Part shown: positions 43,455 through 51,124 of the stretch, one piece after another | Numbering within the stretch: the stretch's first letter is position 1 | Layout: the number at the start of each line of letters is the position of its first letter | Assembly: GCF_014645695.1 (NCBI RefSeq) | Contig: NZ_BMMF01000003.1 | Span: forward strand, 390,091 to 454,090 | Direction: 5' to 3' | DNA length: 64,000 nt | DNA from: Salinarimonas ramus | GTDB lineage: Bacteria; Pseudomonadota; Alphaproteobacteria; Rhizobiales; Beijerinckiaceae | Program-made: the position numbers and the translations under genes | The notes under the pieces: generated by a model | Databases searched by the model: none | Told to the model about the DNA's origin: nothing | Seen by the model: only the letters and a program-made list of their open reading frames with translations

Positions 43455-44386
43455 GACGGCCTCGCCGCCTGCTTCGCCAGGCCCTGCAGGCGCACGCGCC
43501 CGACGATGGCGCCGTCGCGCGCCACCGGCGCCGCCTCGCGGCCGGACCAGAGGAGCTCGGCATAGGCGTCGCGCGCCGAGAGCCCGGCGTCGAGGGGCGC
43601 GCCCGCCGCCTCCCCCGGCTCGGCGAGATCCGCGACGCGCACGAGGGAGAGCAGCCGGAACGGGCGCTCCGGCGCGCCGATCAGCTCCTTCACGAAGGGC
43701 GTCGCCGGCTTGGCGATGATGTCGGCGGGCTTGGAATATTGCAGCAGCTTGCCCGCATCCATGACGGCGATGCGGTGGCCGAGCCGGATCGCCTCCTCCA
43801 TGTCGTGGGTGACGAGGACGATCGTCGTGCCGAAGCGCGCCTGGATGGCGAGGAGGTCCTCCTGCGCCTTGGCGCGGATGATCGGGTCGAGGGCGCCGTA
43901 GGGCTCGTCCATGAGCAGGATGTTCGGCTCGGCCGCCAGCGCGCGGGCGACGCCGATGCGCTGCTGCTGGCCGCCGGAGAGCTCGTGGGGCATGCGCTCG
44001 CGAAAGGCGGCGGGGTCGAGCTGGAAGAGGTCGAGCAGCTCGTCGACGCGGTTGGCGATGCGCTTCTGGTCCCAGCCGAGCAGCCCCGGAACGGTGGCGA
44101 TGTTCTGCGCCACCGTGCGGTGGGGAAACAGCCCGTGGCCCTGGATCGCGTAGCCGATGCGCCGGCGCAGCTCGTAGGCCGGGAGCGCGCGGTTGTCCTC
44201 CCCGTCGATGCGCACGGCGCCGGAGGTCGGCTCCACCAGCCGGTTGATGGTGCGCATGAGCGTCGTCTTGCCGGAGCCCGACGTGCCGACGATGACGGCG
44301 ATGGTGCCCGACGGCACCGTCATCGAGACGGCGTCGACGACGGTCTGCGTGCCGTAGACCTTGGTGACGGCATCGATCTCGATCAT
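43451..44386 (-). CDS. Osmoprotectant-type ABC importer ATPase
   Basis: Cytosolic ATPase of 311 aa. Walker A is IVGTSGSGKTTLMRTI, the Q-loop is YAIQGHGLFPH, the signature is ELSGGQQQRIGVARAL and Walker B is ILLMDEPYGALDPI. A C-terminal extension of about 80 residues has weak CBS-like character (AYAELLWSGREAAPVARDG), as in ProV/OpuCA. Overlaps of 4 nt with the genes on both sides show a tightly coupled operon. Confidence 0.93.
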   Translation of the reverse strand: MIEIDAVTKVYGTQTVVDAVSMTVPSGTIAVIVGTSGSGKTTLMRTINRLVEPTSGAVRIDGEDNRALPAYELRRRIGYAIQGHGLFPHRTVAQNIATVPGLLGWDQKRIANRVDELLDLFQLDPAAFRERMPHELSGGQQQRIGVARALAAEPNILLMDEPYGALDPIIRAKAQEDLLAIQARFGTTIVLVTHDMEEAIRLGHRIAVMDAGKLLQYSKPADIIAKPATPFVKELIGAPERPFRLLSLVRVADLAEPGEAAGAPLDAGLSARDAYAELLWSGREAAPVARDGAIVGRVRLQGLAKQAARPS

Positions 44387-45582
44387 GCGTGCGCCTCCCT
44401 GACGCCCGGGCGTTCGCTCATCTCGACGAGGGCGTCGAGGACGATGGCGGCGGCGACCGCGAGAACGACGGTGGGGACCGCGCCGAGCAGGACGAGGTCC
44501 ATCGCCGTCTGGCCGATGCCCTGGAACACGAAGACGCCGAGCCCGCCGCCGCCGATGAGCGCGGCGATGGTGGCGAGCCCGATGTTCTGCACGAGCACGA
44601 TGCGGATGCCGGTGAGGATCACCGGGAAGGCGAGCGGCAATTCCACCTGCGCGAGGCGCTGGCGGTCCGTCATGCCCATGCCGGTCGCTGCGTCCACCGT
44701 CTGGCGCGGCACGCCGTCGAGGCCGACCACCGTGTTCGAGACGACGGGCAGCAGCGAATAGGCGTAGAGCGCGACGAGGGCGGGCGCCGCCCCGATGCCG
44801 GCGATGCCGATGGCGGAGGCGCCCGGAACGTTCGCCGCGATCCAGGCCATCGGCGCGATGAGGAGGCCGAACAGCGCGATCGAGGGGATCGTCTGCACGA
44901 TGTTGAGCACGTTGAGCACCGGCCCGCGCAGCCCCGGCGCGCGGGTGAGCGCGATGCCGATGGGCACGCCGCTCGCGGTGGCGAGCGCCAGCGACCCGAA
45001 GGCGAGGAGCACGTGCGTGCCCGCCTCGCGCCAGAAGGCGCCCGAGCGGTTGGCGTATTCCTTCAGGATCGACAGGTCGTTCCAGAGCCCGGAGACCAGG
45101 ATGGCGCCGAGGATCGCGGCCGCGACGGCGAGCCCCGCGAGGCGCTTGCCCGGCGAGAGCGCGAGCCGCGAGAGCGCGTCCGCCATCATCAGCGCGAAGG
45201 CGAAGAGGAGGAGCCAGAAGCCGGAGCCCGGCGAGACGCGCGCGAAGGTGTTGCCCTCGGGCGTGAGGAACGTCCCCGCTCGCCCCACGGCCACCAGCAG
45301 CGCGCAGAGCACGCCGACGCTGGCCGCGAGCTTCACGCGGATCGGCATGCGCAGGAGGGCGACGCCGCCGCCCGCGACGACCAGGGCGAGGAGCGCCCAC
45401 GCCTCCGCGGGCGCGAGCGCCTCGAGCAGGCTACGAGGCTCGCCCAGCACGATGCGGTTGGCGCGGAAGGTGGCGAAGGGCAGGAGGAACGCCCCCGCCG
45501 CGACGAGGACGGCGAGGATCACGCCGAGCTTGTCGAGGGCGACGCGCCCGCCCGTCGCGGCGGTGGAGATGCCCTGCGCCAT
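44383..45582 (-). CDS. Osmoprotectant-type ABC importer permease (first, long form)
   Basis: Membrane subunit of 399 aa. The last ~200 residues are the conserved permease domain (IVQTIPSIALFGLLIAPMAW, TVDAATGMGMTDRQRLAQVE). The first ~190 residues add several extra hydrophobic segments (LGVILAVLVAAGAFLLPFAT, ALLALVVAGGGVALLRM). Extra N-terminal helices occur in some betaine-family permeases. GGAGG precedes ATG 45582. It pairs with the shorter permease to form a heterodimer. Confidence 0.9.
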   Translation of the reverse strand: MAQGISTAATGGRVALDKLGVILAVLVAAGAFLLPFATFRANRIVLGEPRSLLEALAPAEAWALLALVVAGGGVALLRMPIRVKLAASVGVLCALLVAVGRAGTFLTPEGNTFARVSPGSGFWLLLFAFALMMADALSRLALSPGKRLAGLAVAAAILGAILVSGLWNDLSILKEYANRSGAFWREAGTHVLLAFGSLALATASGVPIGIALTRAPGLRGPVLNVLNIVQTIPSIALFGLLIAPMAWIAANVPGASAIGIAGIGAAPALVALYAYSLLPVVSNTVVGLDGVPRQTVDAATGMGMTDRQRLAQVELPLAFPVILTGIRIVLVQNIGLATIAALIGGGGLGVFVFQGIGQTAMDLVLLGAVPTVVLAVAAAIVLDALVEMSERPGVREAHA

Positions 45583-45639
45583 CGTGATCCTCCCGCCTGT
45601 CCCTCCCGTTCGAGGAGGGGACGATCCGCGCAGCGGATC

Positions 45640-45768
45640 AGGGGTGGGGTGCGGCGGCAGACGTCCCGCCGCCCCCTCGGCTTCGCCGAGCACGCCTCTC
45701 GGCGTGCCCCATCCGTCTCGTCGGCGTCGCCGCCGATCCACCTTCCCCTACAGGGAAGGAGCGAGCCG
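45640..45768. repeat. Intergenic palindromic repeat, family B (copy 2)
   Basis: On the minus strand it reads TCCTTCCCTGTAGGGGAAGG, then GAGACGGATGGGGC, followed by hairpin-forming GC-rich sequence. It matches copy 1 at 36183-36262 in inverted orientation. It lies between the binding-protein gene and the first permease gene, where it may form a stem-loop in the message. Confidence 0.6.
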
Positions 45769-46680
45769 TCACTCCACGAAGCCCTCGCGGGTGAGGAAGT
45801 CGCGGGCGACGGCGCTCGCGGCCTCGCCGCCGACCTGGACGCGGCCGTTGAGCTCTTGGAGCGTCTCGAGGGTGAGCGCCTGGAAGACCGGGTTCAGCAG
45901 TTCCGGCAGCTGCGGATACTCCTCCAGCACCTCGGCGCGAACCAGCGGGGCCGGCGCGTAGACCGGCTGGACGCCCTGGTCGTCCTCCATGACCACGAGC
46001 CCCGAGGGCCCGATGCCGCCGTCGGTGCCGTAGACCATGGCGGCGTTGGCCCCCGAGGTCTGGCGCGCGGCCGCCGCGATCGTGGCGGCCGTGTCGCCGC
46101 CCGAGAGCGTGATCAGCTGGTCGGGGGAGAGCGTGAAGCCGTAGGTCTCCTGGAAGGCCGGGAGCGCCGCGGGCGAGTTCACGAACTCGGAGGAGGCCGC
46201 GAGGATCACCTCGCCGCCGCCCGCGATCCACTCCCCGAAATCGCTCAGCGTCTCCAGGCCGTTCGCCTCCGCGATCTCCGAGCGCACCGCGATGGCCCAG
46301 GTGTTGTTCGCCGGCGAGGGCTGGAGCCAGACGATGTCGTTGGCCTCGCGGTCGAGCTCGGCGGCGCGCTCGTAGCCCGCGTCGAAGCTCTTCCAGACGT
46401 CCGAATCCGCCTCGTTGAAGAAGAACGCCGCATTGCCCGTATACTCGGGATAGACGTCGATCTCGCCCGCGGTGATCGCCTCGCGCACGATGGGCGTGCC
46501 GCCGAGCTGCAGACGGTTCTGCGTCTCGATGCCGGCGTCGTCGAGCACCTGCAGGATGATGTTGCCGAGCACGCCGCCCTCGGTGTCGATCTTCGAGGAG
46601 ACGACGACCTGCGCGGAGGCGAGGCCCGCGCCGCCGGCCAGGAACGCGGCGGCGGCGAGGATGGTGGTGACGGGACGCAT
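45769..46680 (-). CDS. Osmoprotectant-type ABC importer substrate-binding protein
   Basis: Periplasmic receptor of 303 aa in the OpuAC/OsmX/ProX group. A signal peptide covers residues 1-23 (ILAAAAFLAGGAGLASAQ). The mature protein has DTEGGVLGNIILQVLDDAG, then VREAITAGEIDVYPEYTGNA, a hallmark of this family, and a quaternary-amine pocket that cannot be judged precisely by eye. Related receptors bind choline, betaine or, in the EgtUV system, ergothioneine. The gene lies 71 nt after the ergothionase-like gene, in the same direction. Confidence 0.92.
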   Translation of the reverse strand: MRPVTTILAAAAFLAGGAGLASAQVVVSSKIDTEGGVLGNIILQVLDDAGIETQNRLQLGGTPIVREAITAGEIDVYPEYTGNAAFFFNEADSDVWKSFDAGYERAAELDREANDIVWLQPSPANNTWAIAVRSEIAEANGLETLSDFGEWIAGGGEVILAASSEFVNSPAALPAFQETYGFTLSPDQLITLSGGDTAATIAAAARQTSGANAAMVYGTDGGIGPSGLVVMEDDQGVQPVYAPAPLVRAEVLEEYPQLPELLNPVFQALTLETLQELNGRVQVGGEAASAVARDFLTREGFVE

Positions 46681-46751
46681 GCGGTTCTCCCTTCGGATCG
46701 TTGTGCTCGGCCGGCGCAGCGCCGGCTGTGTCGTGGAACGCGGAAGCGCGG

Positions 46752-48293
46752 CTATCGGATCGGCCGCAAGGCGAAGACGTCGTCCAATTCTGGCAGCGGA
46801 GCGAGAGAGATCAACTCCCCGAGCACGCTTTCCGAGGCGAGCTCGCCCTCGATCGCCTCCACCTCGGCGGAGAGCGGGCGGTCGACGTCGTAGAAGGCGG
46901 CGTGCCGGCGCACCAGCTCGACGACGAAACCGGCGACGCCCTTGGGCCGATCGCCGAGGATGTCCATGGCCTGCGCGGCGAGGAGCCCCTCGAGCGCGGC
47001 CATGCGGCGCAGCGCCCGGACCTGGCGGTCCACGCGCTCGTTGACCAGGGGCAGGAACGCCGCCTCGTCCTCGAGCCCGCCGGCGACCACGAGGGGCTGG
47101 GCCGAGACCGGGTTCGACATGGACAGGATGCGCGTGAACAGCTCGCCCGCGAGCTTGATCACCGGGCCGAAGCCCGTGGCGATCCGCCCCGGCGGCACGA
47201 GGTTCACCGGCAGGTCCCGGCGCGCGCCGTTGCCGAGAAGGACGCAGCGGTTGAAGGAATTGCGCGCCGCGTGGCAGAGCGCGGTCTGCAGCGTCTCCAT
47301 GAAGACGGTGACGTCGAGCGGCAGCGAGCCGCCGGACGTGAGCACCTCCCCGTCGATGACGACGGGGTTGTCGTCCGTGCGCCCCGTGGCGGCGAGGACG
47401 GTGCTCGCGCTCACGAGCAGGCTCTGGAAGAGCGTGCCGAAGACCTGCGCCATCATCCGCAGCGAGAGCGGATCCTGCACGTTCGTCGCCTGCGGCCAGT
47501 CCCAGCCCCGCGCGTTCTCGTAGAGCCAGGCGCCGATCGTCGCCTCGCGCTCCGTGCCCACGTGCGCCACCGCCTTCCAGGGCGCCTGCGAGGCACCGAG
47601 CGCGCCGGCGGTGGCGAGGCCGGTGGCGAGCATGATGCGCATGGCGTGGGCCGCGGCCCGCGTCGCCTCCGCCGCCGACGCGTGACCGATGGCGTTGACC
47701 GAGATCGCCGCCAGCGAATCGCGCGACATCAGGCGCAGCGGCGCGAGCCCCGCTTCCTCGAGCGCGATGGCCGCAGGCATCCGCTTGTCGCGGTAGATGG
47801 CCTCGCCAACCCCCGTGAGCATCGCCCCGATCTGGCCCATGAGGCCGATGTCGGCGCAGCCGATCGAGCCCGTGCGGCGAACGACGGGGATGACGTCACG
47901 CTCGAGCAGCGCCACGAAGGCCTCGACGAGCTCCGTCGAGCAGCCCACGCGGCCCGTCAGCGCCGTGTTGATGCGGATGGTGATGGCGTTGCGCACGGTG
48001 GAGAGCGGGAAGGGCGCGCCCGTGCCGAAATGGTGGGCGCGCACCAGGCCCGCGTTGAAGGCGTCGCGCTCGTCCTCCGACCAGGAGACGTCCTTCATGG
48101 CGCCGACGCCCGTCGTCGCGCCGTAGACCGGCAGGCCCGCCTTCATCGTCTCGTCGATCGCGGCGCGGGCGCGGCGGACCCGGGCGAGCCCGTCGGGATC
48201 GGGCCTGGGCACCGCGCGCCCGGCGCCGATGCGCACGAGCGTATCGAAGCTCAGCGGTCCCCCGGTGAGGGTGATCTCGTGCGGCGTGGACAT
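46752..48293 (-). CDS. Aromatic amino acid lyase family protein without MIO triad, probable ergothionase
   Basis: Protein of 513 aa homologous to histidine ammonia-lyase. The Tyr loop is kept (VYGATTGVGAM, near 57-65), as are SLPLDVTVFMETLQTALCHA and the central helices. But the Ala-Ser-Gly triplet that forms the MIO cofactor in HAL/PAL is replaced: the segment GSIGCADIGLMGQ has Cys146-Ala-Asp. A standard ammonia-lyase would not work without MIO, whereas ergothionase, which eliminates trimethylamine from ergothioneine, is known to be an MIO-free member of this family. It is the first gene of the cluster. GAGGA precedes the ATG. Annotating it as HutH would be misleading. Confidence 0.88.
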   Translation of the reverse strand: MSTPHEITLTGGPLSFDTLVRIGAGRAVPRPDPDGLARVRRARAAIDETMKAGLPVYGATTGVGAMKDVSWSEDERDAFNAGLVRAHHFGTGAPFPLSTVRNAITIRINTALTGRVGCSTELVEAFVALLERDVIPVVRRTGSIGCADIGLMGQIGAMLTGVGEAIYRDKRMPAAIALEEAGLAPLRLMSRDSLAAISVNAIGHASAAEATRAAAHAMRIMLATGLATAGALGASQAPWKAVAHVGTEREATIGAWLYENARGWDWPQATNVQDPLSLRMMAQVFGTLFQSLLVSASTVLAATGRTDDNPVVIDGEVLTSGGSLPLDVTVFMETLQTALCHAARNSFNRCVLLGNGARRDLPVNLVPPGRIATGFGPVIKLAGELFTRILSMSNPVSAQPLVVAGGLEDEAAFLPLVNERVDRQVRALRRMAALEGLLAAQAMDILGDRPKGVAGFVVELVRRHAAFYDVDRPLSAEVEAIEGELASESVLGELISLAPLPELDDVFALRPIR

Positions 48294-48412
48294 CGATCCT
48301 CGAACTCGACGGGAGGAGCGCCCCCCGGGGGGAGCGCGCCTTCTCGCCGAGCTCACCACGCGCCGTGCTGCACTGCAAGAGAAGATCGCACGTCCGTGAT
48401 CCGCACGCGCCC

Positions 48413-49162
48413 TCAGCGCAGGGAGGCGACCTCCACCCGCGCCATGCGGGCCATGACCTTGCGGCCGTAGCCGTTGCAGAAGCTGGACGCGCGGTGGATG
48501 CCCATGTTGTAGGCGGAGATGCCGCCGCAGCCGGTGCCGTGACGATCGAGCGCCGCGCGCAGGTAGCGCATGCCCGCCTCGATGCCGGTGGCGCAATCAC
48601 GCAGGTTGCCCGTGACGCCGACCGAGCGGGCGGTGGCGGGCTTCACCTGCATGACGCCGAGCTCGCCCGCGCGACCAACGGCCGAGCAGCGATAGTTGCT
48701 TTCCGTGCGCGCCATGGCGTGGGCGAGGACGGGGTCGATGCCGTGGCGCAGGGCCGCCGCGGTCACGAGCGCCTGGACCGAGCCCGCGGGGGCCGCGGGA
48801 GCGGCCTGGGCGGGTGCCGCGGCCTGCGTGGTCTCGGGCGTCTCGCCCTCGTCGGCGCGGGCGGCGGCGTCCATGAGGAAGAAGGACTTCGCCGGATGGC
48901 TCGCCGCCGACGGCGCGGCCTCGGCGGCCTGCGTCTCCACGACGGTGGTCTCGTCCGCCCGAGCCGTGGACGCGGTCTCCACCGGAGCGGACTCCACGGG
49001 AGCGGCCTCGGTCGGCTCGGCGGACGCCGCCCGGATCTCCGTTTCGGCCTTCGCCGCGGCGTCCGCGCGGAAGAAGGCGAGGTTCTCGTTGGCGCTGGCG
49101 GGCGCCATGAATGCGGGCGTCGCGAGGCAAAGCGCGAGCGCGGTCGCGAGAGCGATTTTCAT
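48413..49162 (-). CDS. Lytic transglycosylase (SLT) domain protein
   Basis: Exported muralytic enzyme of 249 aa. A signal peptide covers residues 1-25 (ATALALCLATPAFMAPASA). A long Ala/Glu/Thr-rich linker spans about residues 40-120. The SLT domain has ARTESNYRCSAVGRAGELGV (catalytic Glu) and GVMQVKPATARSVG, followed by AGMRYLRAALDRHG. It cleaves peptidoglycan in the periplasm. The gene lies just upstream of the ergothionase candidate on the same strand, 119 nt apart; a functional link is not evident. Confidence 0.88.
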   Translation of the reverse strand: MKIALATALALCLATPAFMAPASANENLAFFRADAAAKAETEIRAASAEPTEAAPVESAPVETASTARADETTVVETQAAEAAPSAASHPAKSFFLMDAAARADEGETPETTQAAAPAQAAPAAPAGSVQALVTAAALRHGIDPVLAHAMARTESNYRCSAVGRAGELGVMQVKPATARSVGVTGNLRDCATGIEAGMRYLRAALDRHGTGCGGISAYNMGIHRASSFCNGYGRKVMARMARVEVASLR

Positions 49163-49397
49163 CGTCTCGTTCTCCGATGATCTGATCTCTGGCCCCGCTT
49201 TCGGCGGGAGGGATGAGACGCGGCGTCGTGCCCGCCGAAGGGAGGGGCGGGCGCCGCTGGGAGGCGCCGGGAGGCACCGGGACGCCGACGCGTTCCGCGC
49301 CGACACCGCCTCTCTCCGGGTCAAGAGGGACGAGATTATGGCAGCCGGCCAGGCGCCGGCCCCGGCCGGACGATCGCGAGCCTCGCGGTCTCTCGTC

Positions 49398-49541
49398 TCA
49401 AGCGTCGCGCATCAGAGCCCAGATCATCGTCGCGACGAAGACGCCGCCGACGGCGAGCGTCGTCACCGCATCGGACAGATCCGCGTTCGCGACCCACCAG
49501 CCGCCGATCCCGGCGGCACCGATCGTCAGAAGATGTCTCAT
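49398..49541 (-). CDS. Small membrane protein (47 aa)
   Basis: Short gene from ATG 49541 to a stop at 49398. The product has two hydrophobic stretches (HLLTIGAAGIGGWWVANADL and TTLAVGGVFVATMIWALM). A GAGAGG is 12 nt upstream of the start. The composition fits a small inner-membrane protein. It stands between the transglycosylase and the amine oxidase on the same strand. I do not recognise the family. Confidence 0.4.
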   Translation of the reverse strand: MRHLLTIGAAGIGGWWVANADLSDAVTTLAVGGVFVATMIWALMRDA

Positions 49542-49613
49542 ATCGGGACGATGCCTCTCGTTCCGACCCCGTCGGCCGGAGAGAGCGCAAGGCCCGTGCC
49601 GAAGCGCCGTCGG

Positions 49614-50855
49614 TCAGCCGAGGAGCCGCGCGCGGACCGCACGGCCGGCGGCGAGGCCGGTCTCGTGGGCGCCGTGCGCGGTGGAGAAGTCGCGCGCCGA
49701 GGTCGCCTCGCCTGCGAAGAACAGGCGGTCGTCCACGGGCTCGGCGAGCGCCCCGCGATCGCCCGCGTGCCCCGGCAGCGCGCAGGAATAGGAGCCGTGA
49801 ACGTGGGGCGCCGCGAGCCAGTCCGTCGCCGCGACGGGACGCATCGTGCGCCGCACGCCCGACCCGAAGATGCCGGCGAGCTCCTCCAGCGCGAAGCCGG
49901 CGAGCGCCCCCTCCCCCGCCTTCGAGAGATCGCGCGCGAGCCGCCCGCCGACGAAGGTCTCGATCAGGGGCAGGCCGAAGGGCCGCAGCAGGTAGGAGCC
50001 CGTACGCGCGTCGTCGAGCCGCCCGAAGACGTGGCCGTTCGGCGCGAAGGCCTCGGGCTCGTCGAGGACGAGGTAGAGCTTGTCGGCGAGCCCCAGCGGC
50101 AGGCCGGCCGCGGCGACCTCCTTCTCCGGAAGCGCGGGGTCGAAACGGATGGCGCGCCGGGCCAGCACCGCCGTCGAGACCGTCACGATCACGGCGCGGG
50201 CCGCGAGCGTGCCCTTGCCGGTCTCGAGGCGCACCCGCGAGCGGCCGGAATGGTCGATGCGCGTCACCGGGCAGTCGAGCGTCACGGGCGCCGCGCGCCC
50301 GAAGGCCGCGATCAGAGCGCCGTAGCCCTCGCGCACGCGCCAGTTCGCGCCGGTGTCCGCCTGCGAATAGGCGGCGAGATCGAGGCTCGACACGCCGTCG
50401 AGCTCGACGCCGCTGACATAGGTCGAGATCGCGTCGAGCAGCGGGTGGAAGCGTGCGTGCTCGGGCGGCAGGTAGGCGCTCGCGGGCAGGTCGACGCGCT
50501 TGCGCGCGCCCTCGATCACCGCGTCGTCGAAGGCCTCCCAGGCCGCGTCGAAGCCCGCCTGGTCGTGGGCGTCGAACCCCTCCCCCGCCGTCTGCTCGCC
50601 CCAGCGCGCGGGCGTGCGGTCGACGGTGAAGCCGAGCTCGCCCGCGAGCACCGTGAAGGGGTTGCGGTCGGCGGAATGCAGCCAGCCGCAGCCGAGATCG
50701 AGGGGAAGCGTCTCGCGCGTCACGGTCCAGGCGCGCCCGCCCACGCGCGGCGCCGCCTCCAGCACCCGCACGTCGAGGGGCGCTCCGGCGAGCGCGGCGG
50801 CGGCCGCGAGGCCCGCGGCCCCGGCACCCACGATGGCGACGTCGATCTCCTGCAC
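49614..50855 (-). CDS. Flavin-containing amine oxidoreductase
   Basis: FAD-dependent amine oxidase of about 413 aa (MAO/polyamine oxidase group). The dinucleotide motif is VAIVGAGAAGLAAAAALAG, followed by RVLEAAPRVGGRAWT. The C-terminal FAD signature is LFFAGEATSARDFSTAHGAH. The segment DLGCGWLHSADRNPF is typical of the family. The start is uncertain: GTG 50855 has AGGAGG 6 nt before it; ATG 50882 is an alternative with poor spacing. The substrate amine is unknown. Confidence 0.9.
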   Translation of the reverse strand: MQEIDVAIVGAGAAGLAAAAALAGAPLDVRVLEAAPRVGGRAWTVTRETLPLDLGCGWLHSADRNPFTVLAGELGFTVDRTPARWGEQTAGEGFDAHDQAGFDAAWEAFDDAVIEGARKRVDLPASAYLPPEHARFHPLLDAISTYVSGVELDGVSSLDLAAYSQADTGANWRVREGYGALIAAFGRAAPVTLDCPVTRIDHSGRSRVRLETGKGTLAARAVIVTVSTAVLARRAIRFDPALPEKEVAAAGLPLGLADKLYLVLDEPEAFAPNGHVFGRLDDARTGSYLLRPFGLPLIETFVGGRLARDLSKAGEGALAGFALEELAGIFGSGVRRTMRPVAATDWLAAPHVHGSYSCALPGHAGDRGALAEPVDDRLFFAGEATSARDFSTAHGAHETGLAAGRAVRARLLG

Positions 50856-51124
50856 CACGCTCCTCCTCGCAACCGGAGACATTTCTCCTACCAGAGCCCG
50901 CCTCGGGCGCAAGCGCCGACGGCGCGAACGCGGGATCGGCGCCCCGCCCGGCGAAACCGACGACCCGGCCGCCGCGTTCGCTCGCGGGAGCCGCCGTTCA
51001 CGAGCGTCGACGCGCCTCTGCGTCCGCGCACCGGCGGCTTCCTTGCCAGGGGGATCGATCTCCCGGAATATTCGTCACGCAACGCTGCGCCGCCGCGGCG
51101 GGGTACGCAAGGAGAGCTTGTGTT

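Noticed and set aside
42714..46680. Plain glycine betaine/choline importer for osmoprotection
   Set aside because: Possible by family, but the genes are embedded in a catabolic cluster whose likely substrate is itself a betaine.
46752..48293. Canonical histidine ammonia-lyase (HutH)
   Set aside because: The Ala-Ser-Gly cofactor triplet is missing, and HutI/HutG-type genes are absent.
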